Below are positions 21,180-32,707 of a stretch of DNA of 64,000 bases, piece after piece. The position numbers were made by a program, and so were the translations under genes. Within the stretch, counting starts at the first letter, position 1. Every line of letters begins with the position of its first letter. The notes under the pieces are model-generated. The model made no database searches, was not told where the DNA came from, and worked only from the letters and a program-made list of their open reading frames with translations. The DNA is from Gracilariopsis chorda. Its lineage: Eukaryota > Rhodophyta > Florideophyceae > Gracilariales > Gracilariaceae. Where the stretch lies: the NCBI GenBank assembly GCA_003194525.1, contig NBIV01000034.1, forward strand, positions 124,001-188,000. Direction: 5' to 3'.

Positions 21180-21731
21180 TTGAACGAGTTTTTACGCAAA
21201 GAAAATCCCCCACAATTGGGACCATTCATGCCCCAGCAATCGGAAGCGTGTAACTTCTTACCTAAGGCTGTCGTATCAGTACATATCTTATCTTTACCCA
21301 AACTGGGACTCCCGTACTCCGTGGAAACTGACTTGAGCGACTACCAAGTTTGTCGTGCTCTTTTCCAAACCACCCCAGAGCGGGACCGAAGGCTAACGGG
21401 TTTTTGGTCACGCCTGCTCAATTTCCACTAGCAGAATTACTCCGTGTGGGAGAAAGATGGTTTTGTCATGGTTTGGGTGCTTTCCACCCTACGCCCCTAT
21501 CGTATGGGAGTTCATTTTACTTTATACACGGATCACTCCTCGTTGAGGTGGGTAATGAACATATTTCATCCCTTGGGCCCCCTTATTCGCTGGAGATTCC
21601 GCCTTGCAAAAAATGACTTCCAATTCATATATGCAAAGGGTGTGCTCAAAACCCAGGCCGACGATTGTCCCGTGTACCCACAAATGGGGAAGCACTCCCA
21701 GCATAGGATGACGACATTCCATATTTCATAG
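21180..21731 (+). pseudogene. RNase H remnant of Ty3/gypsy element 1
   Basis: Continues the pol alignment: LPKLGLPYSVETDLSDYQV matches LPKPDLPFPVDTDSSDYQV of element 5, the first RNase H strand with a catalytic Asp. After a stop near 21429 a second open part has HFTLYTDHSSLRWVMN (C-terminal catalytic Asp and TDHxxL motif) and RFRLAKNDFQFIYAKGV. One stop and small indels relative to element 5. Confidence 0.75.
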
Positions 21732-21910
21732 CTGAAGAACCGGATGACACAGAGTGGAAGCTCGAGGAATGGCCGGAAGACTGGGATGAAGATGCTGACT
21801 TTTACTACTTACTTCCATCTCGCAAAACCCCTGAGAACCCGTTACCAGGACGTTTTGTACCGGTTTCACCGTAGGAATAGATCCGAGAACAATTCGGTGA
21901 CCACTTCTGT

Positions 21911-22860
21911 ATGAGGATTCGTGCCCGTTTAAACGGTGGTGAAGACCTCCCTTTCGAGTTGAACGATAATGGATACCTCGTTTGGTTGGTCGACGCTCGC
22001 CCACAGATTGTGGTACCTCATTCCCAGCAGTTGCGGGTGTTACATCTCCCGCACTATGCGAAGCTCAGTGACCACGTAGGTGAGAGGAAGCTCTACTTCA
22101 ATCTACGAAGGGCGTTTTACTGGCCCGCCATGGTGGTTGATTGCTACGCAACCGTGCGGTTATGTACCGAATGCTTGAAGAACCGGGTGAAGCTCCGCTG
22201 AAACCCGAAGAAGATGAAGTTAGTCCCTGCTAGCGGGCCACTCCACTTTATCGCAATTGATATTGTCGGACCTCTAGTCAATACAAAGAGAGGCAAGAAG
22301 TTCTTACATGTGATGACTGGTCGCTTCTAAAACCTCGTTCGGACTGTCCCTCTTCGGAGGATAACCACTTTCACGGTTTCCCAGGCTCTGGTAAGGCATT
22401 GGAGTTTTGTCTACGGTCCTCCTGTGGAGGTACTCTCCGATAACGGACGGCAGTTTGCGTCCAAGTTCTTCCAGGATATTTGTCGCATCCTGGACGTGAA
22501 GAACTTATTTACGACTACCTACCATCGCCAGTGTAATGGGCAAGTCGAACGGTTCAACCAGACTCTGGTGGTCTCTCTCCGTTCCTAAGTTGCTGATCAC
22601 CCCAAAACTTGGGACTTGTATGCAGATGCTTTAACATTTGCATACAATACACAAGCTCACCGGACTACCGGAGTGTCACCGTTCTAGTTGGTTCTATCTC
22701 GTTCACCCCCGCCTGTAGCGTCAGAATCCGAAGCCAACTTGGACAGTTTTCCATCTTTTGGTCGCTACTGCCAGGAATGGAATCACTGGCTTACTAAACT
22801 GGTCCCCGCAGGGCGGAAATGTATGGAACGGGCACAAGCCACGTACTAGTGGGATTTAGA
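21911..22860 (+). pseudogene. Integrase of Ty3/gypsy element 1, several stops
   Basis: The N-terminal HHCC zinc region is in an open frame (LHLPHYAKLSDHVG ... LCTECLKN). After a stop at about 22199 the catalytic core follows: HFIAIDIVGPL (first Asp), VEVLSDNGRQFASKFFQD (second Asp) and HRQCNGQVERFNQTL (Glu), then FAYNTQAHRTTGVSPF. Compared with element 5, stops interrupt at about 22328, 22587 and 22684. The arrangement matches a D,D35E Ty3/gypsy integrase. Confidence 0.82.
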
Positions 22861-22987
22861 CGCTCGTTTACGAAGCAATGCTCCCCGCATATGGGCTAAT
22901 ACATACTTCTTTACACGTAAGGAATATTATAACCCGTAACTATAGAAGGGTCGCCAGCTTTCGCCTGCTGCGGAAGGACCATTTAAA

Positions 22988-24689
22988 GTGATACCAGTTA
23001 GCTCCGACACTGTCGTGGAGGAAATGGGCAAGGCACATGAGCTAATCTCCCGCGGTTGTGTTGTACCTGCCCCTCCTCCTTCATCTGAGGTCGTCCTGGA
23101 AACAAAGAAACCTGTCTCTACGGAGTCAGCAACGGCGGAAATCCCCGGACTAAGTAGAGCGACTACTCCACCACACCCTACTCGGGGCCTCTCAGAATTA
23201 CCAACTTTGTCGGAACTACAAACCTGGCCAGATCGTTCAGGTCCAAACGGAGCTATCTGTACTCCTAACACTACCGCCCCCTCTGCGCGCATCTACACTC
23301 GCCATGCGGCATATCCTAATGCTACTCCCCTTGCTCCGTCTAGGGAGTGGTAGGGGACCTATCGCTACGATGGAAATATATTACCTTCGCAGCGGGATTT
23401 GAGCTGTGAGACACTGAAAGGTAATATTGAACATCACCGTGGAACACGGAAGGTCGATGAAGCCTTGCAATCCCCCAAACAGGGTTCCAGAACGACACAG
23501 TTACACCGTATGATACGGGAGAGTAGACAGACATCGCAGTCCGTACCCATGAACCTGAGCAATTCCCTGAATCAGGATTCCAATATTATTTTGCAGACCC
23601 CTCACCACGTTGTAGTCGCAAAACCGTCGTCGACGGAATTTCCCACCAAAACGGATTCCTCAGCAGCATCCACACCGAAAGCAGCCAGCAACACACGCGT
23701 TGGAAAACCAGGAAGTCTGGAAAGTGAAAAGTCTCTCTTGAGAGATGAAAGCAGGAATGCACCTCTTGCAACTCAATTCCCCAGCTATACAGATGCGGAC
23801 TTGAGAACCATTCATAACGGTAATATTGTCCGAACTTCGGAGATCGAAGTGCCGAAGTCTCCGCACAATTGCGGTAATATAAAGAGTGTCTCGGAAAAAT
23901 CCGGCGTCGTCGCCAGGGTTTAATCGGGTCTTCCCAGATGATGCACCTCTCGAAGAATACATCACACCTCAATTAGAGGCAAAGTCCCAGAAAACGGTGT
24001 CCACGGCGCCAGCTGTCCATGCTCCATCAGGTAGTTTGAGGCAACACACCGTAGCATCAGAAATAACCGCCGGATACTGCGTACCAAGACAGCAGCGCAC
24101 AGCTCAGCTGGACATTGTAAAGCCCAAGCCAAAGGAGGTAGAATTCAAGGAGGCGGATCAGAACCACATGCCGTGGGAGTCACGTGAAGGCACGGAGATT
24201 GTGCGCCCCGCACCAATCACCACGCGACGCGGAAAGCTCTTCTAGGGAATGACCTCCACAACTCCGCCAAAGCAGCAAGATGCCCGTGAGCTCGCACTTC
24301 GACCGGACTACTGTCAACATGGGACGGAGGACCCCCGCGAACTAGCGGTACGACCCAATTACAGCGGTACGAGGCAACTGTTCCACGAAGACACCCTGTT
24401 GAGGGATATCATTCCGCACTTTGTGCCGCATCCTCCAAGCGAAGCCGGCACGTTGCATCCTGACGCACCCATGAGGGGAATTACCCCGTTGAACGGGCAA
24501 CCCCTGACAAGCGAGGTCACCATAACACGGCAAGGCCGGCAAGTATAGAAACCAGATATTTTGATTGACCAAATCGTGGGGCATACCTCAAATCAGGAAG
24601 GTATTCTAAAATAATGCCTACGTTGATATGGATATGATCCAAGCTGGGACACCATGGAACCCATCGAGCGCCTTTCTCGTTCGAAGGTG
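22988..24689 (+). pseudogene. Linker and chromodomain remnant of element 1
   Basis: A low-complexity Ser/Pro/Thr-rich segment in several consecutive open frames (22988-23353, 23399-23923, 23886-24245, 24249-24548). It is positioned like the long linker before the chromodomain in element 5 and shares short motifs with it (PRELAVRPNYSG against PRRLAVRYHTSG). At 24627-24689 the chromodomain-like YGYDPSWDTMEPIERLSRSK aligns with WYGYPPESDTWEPIENLPRS. Chromodomains on integrases steer chromovirus insertion toward modified chromatin. This copy is interrupted. Confidence 0.68.
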
Positions 24690-25858
24690 ACCAATATCAC
24701 CACCGGGCGGGTACTGCAAGTCCAATTACGCTTTGCAACGCCCAAGAGGGATAAAAACGCCACACAGCTGGCGAATGTAGGAGTAGTACACCCCCTTTTG
24801 TATGGATTCCATCAAGGACGGGAATGAAAAATAGAACGCCATTCTAAACAGGAAAGTTTTCTCAGGAGCCACGCGCTCCTGGGTGATGCTAAGCTACATT
24901 AATGGCTAAGCCAGGGAAAGAGACCAGGATACTAAATTAGAGATTCGACCCCTCCCCATCGTCCAGGGCGTAACCACCCGCAAGGCGGTAAGCCAAAGCA
25001 CCTGCCATTGCGGTGATGTCCTCCGAAACCTCGGCAGTGCTTAAACCCACTCCGTGGAGGAAGCGGGCAATGACATCGCTTTCACTGACTGTACTCCGGG
25101 TGGGGAGTGAACGTTCGACACTCGCCAGCAGAGGACTGGGAACTGGAAGCACCCCTCGGGGGAACCGTCTACGACCGTGTCTGCAACATCTAATTCCATG
25201 TCCCCCGGCTCTTCGAGTTCGTTATCGACCATCGGGTCATCTTCGCTATACGCGCAGTAGTAATCGTCAGAATCGATGTACCCAAGCAGATGGTCGTCTG
25301 GCCCCTGCAGCAGTGCGTCACGGAGCTCCTTCGCCTCCTCGGAGGAAATCTCACGGAACTCCTAGGGATCGAAATAGATGAATTACGGCGCGAAGGCAGT
25401 GTTCATACCAAGACGCAGACCACCGGTACCGCCAACACCGCCGTCATGCCCACCGCTCTGTTTTAGCGGGACCTTGCTCCAGTCAATACTGTCGATCAAA
25501 CCAAGTAATTGCAGTACTTCTTCATTATTGACAATACCTCCAAGGGGGAGACTGAAGTACAGGTTGCGAATAGAGGCTCGCACATGCGGTTGGGTGAACT
25601 ACAGTCGATACTGGTAAAAAAGCTCAGAGAGGATACACGCCGCAGTGCGGGCAGCTCACTCGGTTACAATAACTGACCAGAGCCCCAACGGGGAACCCTG
25701 AATCAAAAAGGAACCGAGTAAATGAGTGCCGACGGAAGCTCAACGTAGCAACCCCAGTAGCCCTCATGAAACCTCCACCACTCGGGGAGTGCGACGTACC
25801 GACCCTGTTGATGAGGCGGAGCAATCCCATCAATCTCTCCTTTTTGATACGGGACAAA

Positions 25859-26536
25859 TTACCCGAATCGGGATCTCCAGCGCCGTTCATAACGGATGAA
25901 ATTTTGGAGGAAATTGGACCGGGACTGTCGGGGAAGGTACCAGAGTTCAGCCTGAAGTATCGGTCGTTCCCAGCACAAGACTGCTTGCCGGGCAGCGGTA
26001 ATGTTCCTCAACGCGAGGCTTCCGAGGCTGGCCAAGCGTTCGTCGTAACCAATTTCAACGCACGTGCGGAATAGGCTGACGTCGAAGCCAAAATCACTAG
26101 GCACTGGGAACTGGAAAGGCGCCCGGCTCTGCCGTTGATATGTGATCCGCATCAGCGCCGCATGAGCCGCAGTCGCGGAATCTCTTGCGTTCCTTCGGCT
26201 ATGGTGCACCAGGGTGGCGATTCGATGCCACCAGTCCCACGAAGAGATGAACAGGCTGCGTAGATCCCCGGGCAAAGTACGGGAACCATCCGCGTAGGCC
26301 GTAACCAAATCTTCGTTGAGGGCAGCGATGGGATGGAACCACGGCGCAAGCCGGAACCGAGAGGCGTGACTCGCCCTCATCGGATCTAACCCTTCAAGGG
26401 CGTTATAAGAAGGCCAAGTCACGGCCGGGATCAGTCCGGGAGGAGCCACCGCGGGTGGAAGTTGGAACCCATGCTTCCGGAAACCAATTGTGAAGTTCCC
26501 AACTGGACTCGGTCTTGGAGGGTGGTGGTTGTTCAT
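25859..26536 (-). CDS. Antisense ORF inside Ty3/gypsy element 1, unknown function
   Basis: A 225-codon frame from ATG 26536, opposite in strand to gag-pol and located between the chromodomain and the 3' LTR. It starts MNNHHPPRPSPVGNF, contains GFQLPPAVAPPGLIPAVTW, and is rich in Arg, Trp and Ala-Leu-Ser helices further on. No known domain was recognised. A TGATAAAAG sequence lies ~145 bp upstream on its own strand (about 26679-26689) and could act as a TATA box. Overlapping open frames continue downstream at 25624-25890 and, more broken, to about 24937, so the original protein may have been longer. Element 5 has an ORF at the same relative place with a shared PPAVAP motif. Confidence 0.5.
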   Translation of the reverse strand: MNNHHPPRPSPVGNFTIGFRKHGFQLPPAVAPPGLIPAVTWPSYNALEGLDPMRASHASRFRLAPWFHPIAALNEDLVTAYADGSRTLPGDLRSLFISSWDWWHRIATLVHHSRRNARDSATAAHAALMRITYQRQSRAPFQFPVPSDFGFDVSLFRTCVEIGYDERLASLGSLALRNITAARQAVLCWERPILQAELWYLPRQSRSNFLQNFIRYERRWRSRFG

Positions 26537-26748
26537 ATTCTTCTTAGAAAAGCTGTGATCTGACTAAGTTGAGTAAGAAACGGAAGACCTTGCACTTGTG
26601 GAAGGCTGGTGCGCTGCTTTTGCAGGAGGGTGTTTCTCTGAGGCAGAGGTTTGACCCGGTAGCCCAGAGAGATTTGGACTTTTATCACGCATTTTCCGCT
26701 GGGTTTCGCCGGCGTTCGCTGTTGCTTTCCCGAGTAAGGAGAGGGATA

Positions 26749-27260
26749 TGAAGTGCAATGCCCTCAGGGAGTGATTTTTGGTACTTGGTTGATTTCCCGA
26801 ATGTTTCGGTAATGTAGTCATTGCATGAACTACGACCACTAATAGTGGATTTGGCACGGAAGATTTAATTGGCGGTTGGCCACAGTAGTGGGCATGAAGC
26901 ACCAAAGTGGAGTAATTTCATTATTTCTATTTATTACTTTTGCACCCATTTCTAGGATGATTAGTACTTAGTGCGCCGGTAAGTTGCCGTTGCACCAGTA
27001 AACCTTCCCCAACAAGGAATCCCAACCTGGGGAATCGGCTTTAGACCTCACTGCCTTCACTTGTTCTCTACTCCTCTTTGTAGGGAAGCATTGTCGCAAT
27101 CGGATATTCTAACCCCCTTGCCCATCTCAAGGACGCGAGTGTTCGGATTCTTATTCCAACTGTCTTGGTGTTCGCCTTGTATAAGGTTTACTTACTGGCA
27201 TTGCCGTTGGTCTTCGTCAGGAGACTCGTGACTCAGCTCCCCCTTATTTTTACCTTTACA
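26749..27260 (+). repeat. 3' LTR of Ty3/gypsy element 1
   Basis: Starts TGAAGTGCAA, ends near CTTTACA, and matches the 5' LTR throughout. As at the 5' LTR, the similarity continues into GGGTGGCTTTC at 27261-27271, so either the LTR is slightly longer than drawn or another related element began here. Confidence 0.83.
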
Positions 27261-27271
27261 GGGTGGCTTTC

Positions 27272-28096
27272 TCGATAGACACGGTTCGTGTTTGGGCTTG
27301 CCACAAACTTTGAACCGTCACCTCTCTAGATAAAGACCATCCCCATACATCGCTCCTGCAGATACCCGATTCTTGCGTCAACCTCTCTGCGCAAATCAAC
27401 GTCGGCCTTAAAACCTGAAATAGTGGTGTCAATCCTGGGGGGGCCCTATCCAACTGGGGTCACCTTTACCGAGGAAGGATCTCGAACATCTTTCGGTGCA
27501 CTTCCGCTTCCAGGCATTGTACTACAATGTGAATGATTGCGGTTTTCTGAGAGAATGTGTCTCGGCAGTGAATGTTCTATATAGAGCTTCAAGATAGGCA
27601 TTGGCGCGAAGAAAGATCCATTTTTGGCGCGCTGATGAGTGTTTCTAGCAGTCTCTAACGAAACCCCTCAAATCGTGACTTTGTTGTGCCGAGAGATTGT
27701 GGTGTTACAATACCGTAGGTGGCACTATTCAATTAAGGAATATATCGCGACCCCCTCTGTAACTCAACAAGTCATCACTGGACAAGGGAAACTACTATCT
27801 AGCATCCTGGTCAGCGTCCCTGCCTTAATTCCCAATCTCAAATTTCCCCAGAAAAGTGAAAAACATGGGGTAGTGCCTGGCGGCATTTTTGACACACGAG
27901 GTCAGCCAAAGCCGCTGGCGGTGCTTTATCGATATTCTGACTGGCCGCTTCAGTGAATCGTGTACGTCTACCCGTTTCACTGAACGGCTGGCACAGCCAC
28001 TCAAAAAAGGGATCCCAAATTACACAACTTACACCAAACCATTGTCAGGTAGTCCCGCCTTTTTGATCTTTTGTGTTGCCCTAAGTAGGGAAGACC
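27272..28096. other. Unassigned spacer after element 1
   Basis: About 0.8 kb. No protein similarity was recognised on either strand. TATATAGAG occurs near 27578, but no gene was tied to it. Confidence 0.35.
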
Positions 28097-28838
28097 ATGC
28101 AGTTAGTTTCGAGATGCAATCTTTTTTCAGGACCACCGTCCCCTCAACTTGCTTTCATTATAACCTCTACCATCCGCAAGCCCAAACTTGCTGCGCACCT
28201 CCGCACCATACCCTCGTCGCATTGGACGGCCCGCTTATTCGAATGCGGTCGCGGGTCTTTCACAACGCCACCGCATTGCATGTACGCCCACTATTATTCT
28301 CATCCCACAACTTCTTGCTACGAGCTGCTGCCAATGATGTTCCCACGCTCGCCATGCTTCAGTCTCTGCGCTCTCCCGCCCCCGTTGCGTTGCTTTGTTC
28401 GGCGTCCGTCACGCTCCATTTTTTTCAACCACTTCGAAAAGCAGCGCAGCAAGCTTTTCAAGCCTGTGCAGGCCATCATGGCGCGCTTTCACAACCATTT
28501 CTCGCACGCCATTCTCATTGTGCACCACAGCGATCCCCGACCTCCGGAAGCCAATATGTTCACACAGCAGAGCAGCGTATGCACGCTTTTGCGCCCCAAC
28601 GCTATCGGGTTACCCATTTAAGCACTGTGGCGCTTTGCATCGGAATGGCCGTAAGCAATGCACCGCGACCGTAGCCTTGCCGTCGCCATCGGACACTTTC
28701 GCCGTGCCGTTCACATATTACCTCGACCCGTCCATCACCACGAACAGCAGCCTCATCTTCTCGAGCTTAGTCGGCACTACTGTTGGTGCCGACATTACTG
28801 CGGCTGGTTATGACTGCTGCGACAGTTACCGCAAATAA
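28097..28838 (+). other. GC-rich island with overlapping open frames, unidentified
   Basis: A block of about 740 bp with visibly higher GC than its surroundings. All three plus frames are open for most of it (28097-28621, 28395-28838 and a third ending 28674). The frame ending at 28838 closes with FAVPFTYYLDPSITTN and a short Cys-containing tail, which reads more like protein than the others. No family was recognised. It may be a displaced host-gene fragment or a retrotransposon leader. Confidence 0.3.
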
Positions 28839-30474
28839 GCCTACATAATTCAATTAAAGAAACTGAACTTCACGCAAAACCAAGTGTTTACTTGTCTAAG
28901 CGGGCTTTTATGATAAAATGAAGGAAGGCAATAAGCGCAGTATTTCGTACGCAGTGATAGTATGAGGAAACTACTAACCCATGGAGTAGCCCACGCACAT
29001 ATAGACTGGGCACCTGGGGGATGATATCATTGATCGGCCTAGCCCTGCTCGTTATTTTTGGTCCCTTCTCCATAATGAACCGTAATATTTTCTCAATTCT
29101 ACTAGTAAGTCTTTGGACCACCCGAGACCTTCAATACGTAGTGAGTAACAGTTGTGATCATCTTGAGTGGTTTATAAGGGCGCAGGAGTACAACTTTTTT
29201 CTTCTGCTTCCATCTCTACTAAATAACAGTACTGAACAGAGTGATGCGACAAGTTTTAATCCTCTGAAAGCTCTGTAATAATGGCAATTGCCTCTGGTTT
29301 GGACATACTGGAGTACTTTAAACGATTTTGATGGAATCACTTAGTGCCGACACGAGATTTTATATAGGCACAAAAATACTCTAACAAGGACGTCCCATTT
29401 GACAAGCTGGTTTGTCATAGCAGAGAAATATTCCATGAAAGGTGTTTTTGGGTTCGTGCTTAGACCTGTATGCAGATCTATAGATTATGCGCCTCACATA
29501 ATGGTCTCTAGAAGCCACTTGTCGGTGGAGTCCAAGCCAATTTGAGCCAGACCACTTCTCATTCCTTTGGCATCCCCCACCTTCTCATAGAGCTGTCTGT
29601 TCATTCTTGCCTATAACCTTACTATACCCTATTTTCCCTCCATAACAGTGCAGCTTGGTCTCCTACATATCGTGAGAGACTTAGGTGCCTCATTCTGTTA
29701 CGAGACCGGCCGGCGTATTCATCAAAACTAAGTACAATCTCCCGAACCTCAATTGTTGGTTTGGCACCTTACCAAGTTTGCCTCAAGCCACGTACTTGAC
29801 CTAAGGTCTTTTTCGTGTGTGTATGGTGAAGAACTTCCTATCTATACTGCGCTATGCCCAACTTTTTGGTTCGCATCTATTGTCACCGTTATTCTTCTCT
29901 GAAGTGTTAGAATTAGTTATTATTTACCTATATGTGAATATAGTTGGCTCTAGCATCAGTTCAAACGTCCAAAAACCAGCTAGTTTTATTCTACTCAATC
30001 TGATGAAGAAAATGGTTACCTATTTGCCATGCCAAAATGTCCTCAACGCCAAGTTGACATCTTCGTGACTCCCCGTCAATATGACATGAGAACATCTTCA
30101 TGTCAAAGAAGTCTTGGTTGACCACGTGGACATATTGGCTCCAAAGTACACGTTGCCTACTACTCAAAACATTGACAGACACTTCACGTGGTACAGCAGG
30201 GACCGAACGGTCATGAAATATTCCTGAAGGAGTCATGCCAAGTCATCACTGGCACCCTCGGTCCATGCCAGATCATCAAGTTCTTGTCTATTGACAATTC
30301 ATCAGCATTGATGGAATTTTTCAAGTCATCAAACCACTAGATCTGGCACTGGACCGGGTAAACCATTCGCATATGGGGGCCAGCACGAACGCCAAGAATT
30401 ATACCGTTTAACTCGGACGAATTCTCATCGACTAGTGGCACTGATAGAACTAGACTAGAAACTCTATATAACCC
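28839..30474. other. Unassigned AT-rich spacer
   Basis: About 1.6 kb with only short open frames and no recognisable domain. Its right part presumably holds the 5' LTR of Ty3/gypsy element 2, but no matching copy was found at the 3' side. Confidence 0.35.
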
Positions 30475-30481
30475 CCGATGG
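30475..30481 (+). promoter_or_regulatory. TATA-like box upstream of zinc-finger ORF of element 2
   Basis: TATATAA at 30475-30481, within CTCTATATAACCCCC, about 210 bp upstream of the open frame. Probably the LTR promoter of element 2. The role is inferred from the motif and its position. Confidence 0.45.
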
Positions 30482-30686
30482 ATGTTCCAAACTTCTAACT
30501 CAGATCATTACCATCGACTCTCAACCGAATTAACCACTGCACCTCTGTTCCTAACTTCGCTGGCATTCGCAAGTCATTCTTGCGCTAACTTGAAACTGCT
30601 GACCATCCAGCCTTGGTGGATTTTGCTACACAAAATTCCACCAAATTTGGATGAGCCACAGAGATCCAGATCATACTGACTGTTGA

Positions 30687-31430
30687 TTTCTGACCAGTTG
30701 TGTATTTCCAGCGAGCTCAATACTCCGAACCAGGCTACCACCGTCCTCGCTGTCGGTGTACACCAACACCGACATATTCTCAACACCACCGTCAACATCG
30801 CTGCCGCTGCCACCCATAAACCTCACCCACCCTAGAACCCCCGTAGCTGACCGCAGCTTCTCCTTCGAACTCCGTACGCCTTCAGCCGAACCAGTGGGCA
30901 ACCTCGTTTCGCTTGAACCCCAGAGGCCTCGTAGTCAACCAACATCTTCCGAGGCAGTGGACATAGCCCCAGAAGCCTCCGACGAACATCAACCAACTTC
31001 AATTGTGGACAAACCTACAGGAGGCCAGACAGTCGGGGAACGTATTCGTCAAGCATACGACTCCCCCAATCAGAGCCGCAGACGTGTCCTGCCGATCAGT
31101 GACGCCGGAAACATTAACCTCTACCCTGTGGCAAACGACCGTATCCGTCGCCACAGAAAGCGTACACTTTGTCGTCGGCTTTATACAACTAGGTGCAACG
31201 ACTGCAATTTACGCTTTAACAGCCGCGTACAACTTGAGGAACACCTCCACGAAACCAAACAAAAAAACAAGGTGTTGTCAAAGAAGTCACCACCTGGTTG
31301 TTTCATATGCCGTATACCGTCGTTCAAGAACTGGAAGCATTACCAGGACCACCGCAGAGGTAACAAGCATCGTATAGTTAAAGAAAAGGAACAAATGCGT
31401 CAACAGAAACACTTCAAAGATCCTTTTTAA
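30687..31430 (+). CDS. Zinc-finger ORF upstream of gag in element 2
   Basis: Open from 30687 to TAA 31428, with no ATG near its beginning. A splice-acceptor-like TGTGTATTTCCAG at about 30700-30711 suggests it is reached by splicing. The N-terminal half is Pro/Ser/Thr-rich. The C-terminal half is basic and has two zinc-finger-like modules: CNDC-NLRFNSRVQLEEHLHETK and CFIC-RIPSFKNWKHYQDHRRGNKH. The second fits the U1/zf-met pattern with HX5H. Element 3, a copia element, carries a homologous pair at the same relative place. It may be a nucleic-acid-binding accessory protein; the function is unknown. Confidence 0.6.
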   Translation, partial: FLTSCVFPASSILRTRLPPSSLSVYTNTDIFSTPPSTSLPLPPINLTHPRTPVADRSFSFELRTPSAEPVGNLVSLEPQRPRSQPTSSEAVDIAPEASDEHQPTSIVDKPTGGQTVGERIRQAYDSPNQSRRRVLPISDAGNINLYPVANDRIRRHRKRTLCRRLYTTRCNDCNLRFNSRVQLEEHLHETKQKNKVLSKKSPPGCFICRIPSFKNWKHYQDHRRGNKHRIVKEKEQMRQQKHFKDPF

Positions 31431-31834
31431 AACGGTAAGCACAGGTCTGCGAAAAATAAAATTGGTCGTTCTACATTTAAGCTATCGCTTGTGGCTGTGT
31501 TTAAGCTCCCAGTTCGCCAAGACTACCAGGCTTTGTCAAGAACGAAATACCCGTACAGGTCTTAATATCTTCCCAATCTCTTTACGCCTGGTACCCTAAG
31601 CTGAAGGAACTCTACTTTAGCCACTTCGACACGCTTTCAAGTTCTTACAGCGAAGGGACTCGAATTCGAGACCTCGAACTTCCGATTGATTTCCTGAAAC
31701 CAATTTATCACATCGTACTGTTTTATTCTGGCAGAGTTCCAAAAACATCTGCAATGTAAATAACGAGATCCAAGTTTGTGGCCCGAAATTCCGACCAATT
31801 TGGCAAGGTATTTTGTTTCACTTGATTCCGCGCA
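31431..31834. other. Leader between zinc-finger ORF and gag of element 2
   Basis: About 400 bp without a coding frame. It includes the palindrome-like ACTCGAATTCGAGACC near 31659. A primer-binding site could not be assigned. Confidence 0.35.
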
Positions 31835-32690
31835 ATGTCAAGCACTCTGAGCAACACCGGGCCCCCATCGCAGTCCAACGCTAACCAGATTATCCCAAAT
31901 CTGGCACGAGCGCTGGAACATACACGTGGTAGAATGGAAAGACTGGAAAGAGAAGCCGAACAGAAAATCTCATCGCTCGAGTCCGCTCTCACCCTACTCC
32001 TGAGTTCTAGAGGCGAATCTTCTTCCACACCAAGGATCAATAAACCCCCTGTGTTTACTGGAAAGAAGAATGTTGATAGTTGGATCACACATGGCCAGAA
32101 ACATCTGTAAGGAACCTCAAACGACAAAGCACTCCCCATATCGCTCAGCTATAATGGTGGAGCAACTCACGAGTGGTACCTCGCCCAAGTGAAAAATGGA
32201 ATATATTTCACCACACTCGACGATCTATTTGACGGTCTGAAGACCCGCATCAGAATAGTGAACAAGGAAAAACTTGCTCGTGATAAACTGAGCAAGTGGA
32301 AACAAATGAATGACGTCCAGCAGTACAAACGAGGATTTTCTGAAGATCATACTGGATATTCCCCATATCAGTATGTTAGAGCAGGTAGACAGATACACAA
32401 GAGAAATGAAGACCTCTATTTGAAAAGAGCTATGTATCAAGAAATAAAACTCTGTCACAGACGCGATGGAAGATGCGGAAACAGTCGAGTCAGCGTACAA
32501 AAGAAAGGATTCCAGTAGATTTGGCAGAGGAGCGGGCAGCCATCGGCATAAACATGGACCCGTACAATTAAAAATCGGAAAAGTGAAATTAGAGAAGCCT
32601 ACCGCAGAAACCAGAGAACACTGCCACAAGAACGGGCTTTGTTTCTGTTGCAGAGGACCAGGGCACAGATCGAACTACCCGCGCTGACCA
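31835..32690 (+). pseudogene. gag of Ty3/gypsy element 2, interrupted
   Basis: ATG 31835 opens a coiled-coil start (LARALEHTRGRMERLEREAE) and then RINKPPVFTGKKNVDSW, typical of the gypsy capsid N-terminus. After a stop at 32108 the same frame gives ALPISLSYNGGATHEWYLAQ and TLDDLFDGLKTRIRIVNKEK. A frameshift near 32340 moves it to EDAETVESAYKRKDSSRFGR, and it ends in the zinc-knuckle region CFCCRGPGHRSNYPR, which lacks the last Cys. A stop at 32685 follows. Capsid/nucleocapsid precursor, inactive. Confidence 0.82.
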
Positions 32691-32707
32691 AAAACCTCTA
32701 AGAGGAA

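Larger units (their letters stand above)
18028..27260 (+). mobile_element. Ty3/gypsy element 1 (chromovirus-like), both LTRs present
   Basis: About 9.2 kb between matching LTRs. The internal order is gag remnant, protease, reverse transcriptase, RNase H, integrase, a long linker and a chromodomain remnant, all on the plus strand, followed by about 2 kb that carries an antisense ORF. A purine tract AAGGAGAGGGA at 26736-26746 lies directly before the 3' LTR. Its proteins align most closely with element 5. Every coding module is interrupted, so the copy is dead. No convincing target duplication was found. Confidence 0.88.

Noticed and set aside
22927..23292. Minus-strand open frame in the linker of element 1
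   Set aside because: Overlaps plus-strand linker frames that align with element 5; low-complexity shadow.
26749..27271. Solo LTR independent of element 1
   Set aside because: Possible because similarity extends past the CA end, but the polypurine tract just before it and the internal order fit the 3' LTR of element 1 better.
31655..31675. CGAATTCGAGACC region as part of a tRNA or primer site
   Set aside because: The arms do not pair as a T arm, and no LTR end lies directly before it.
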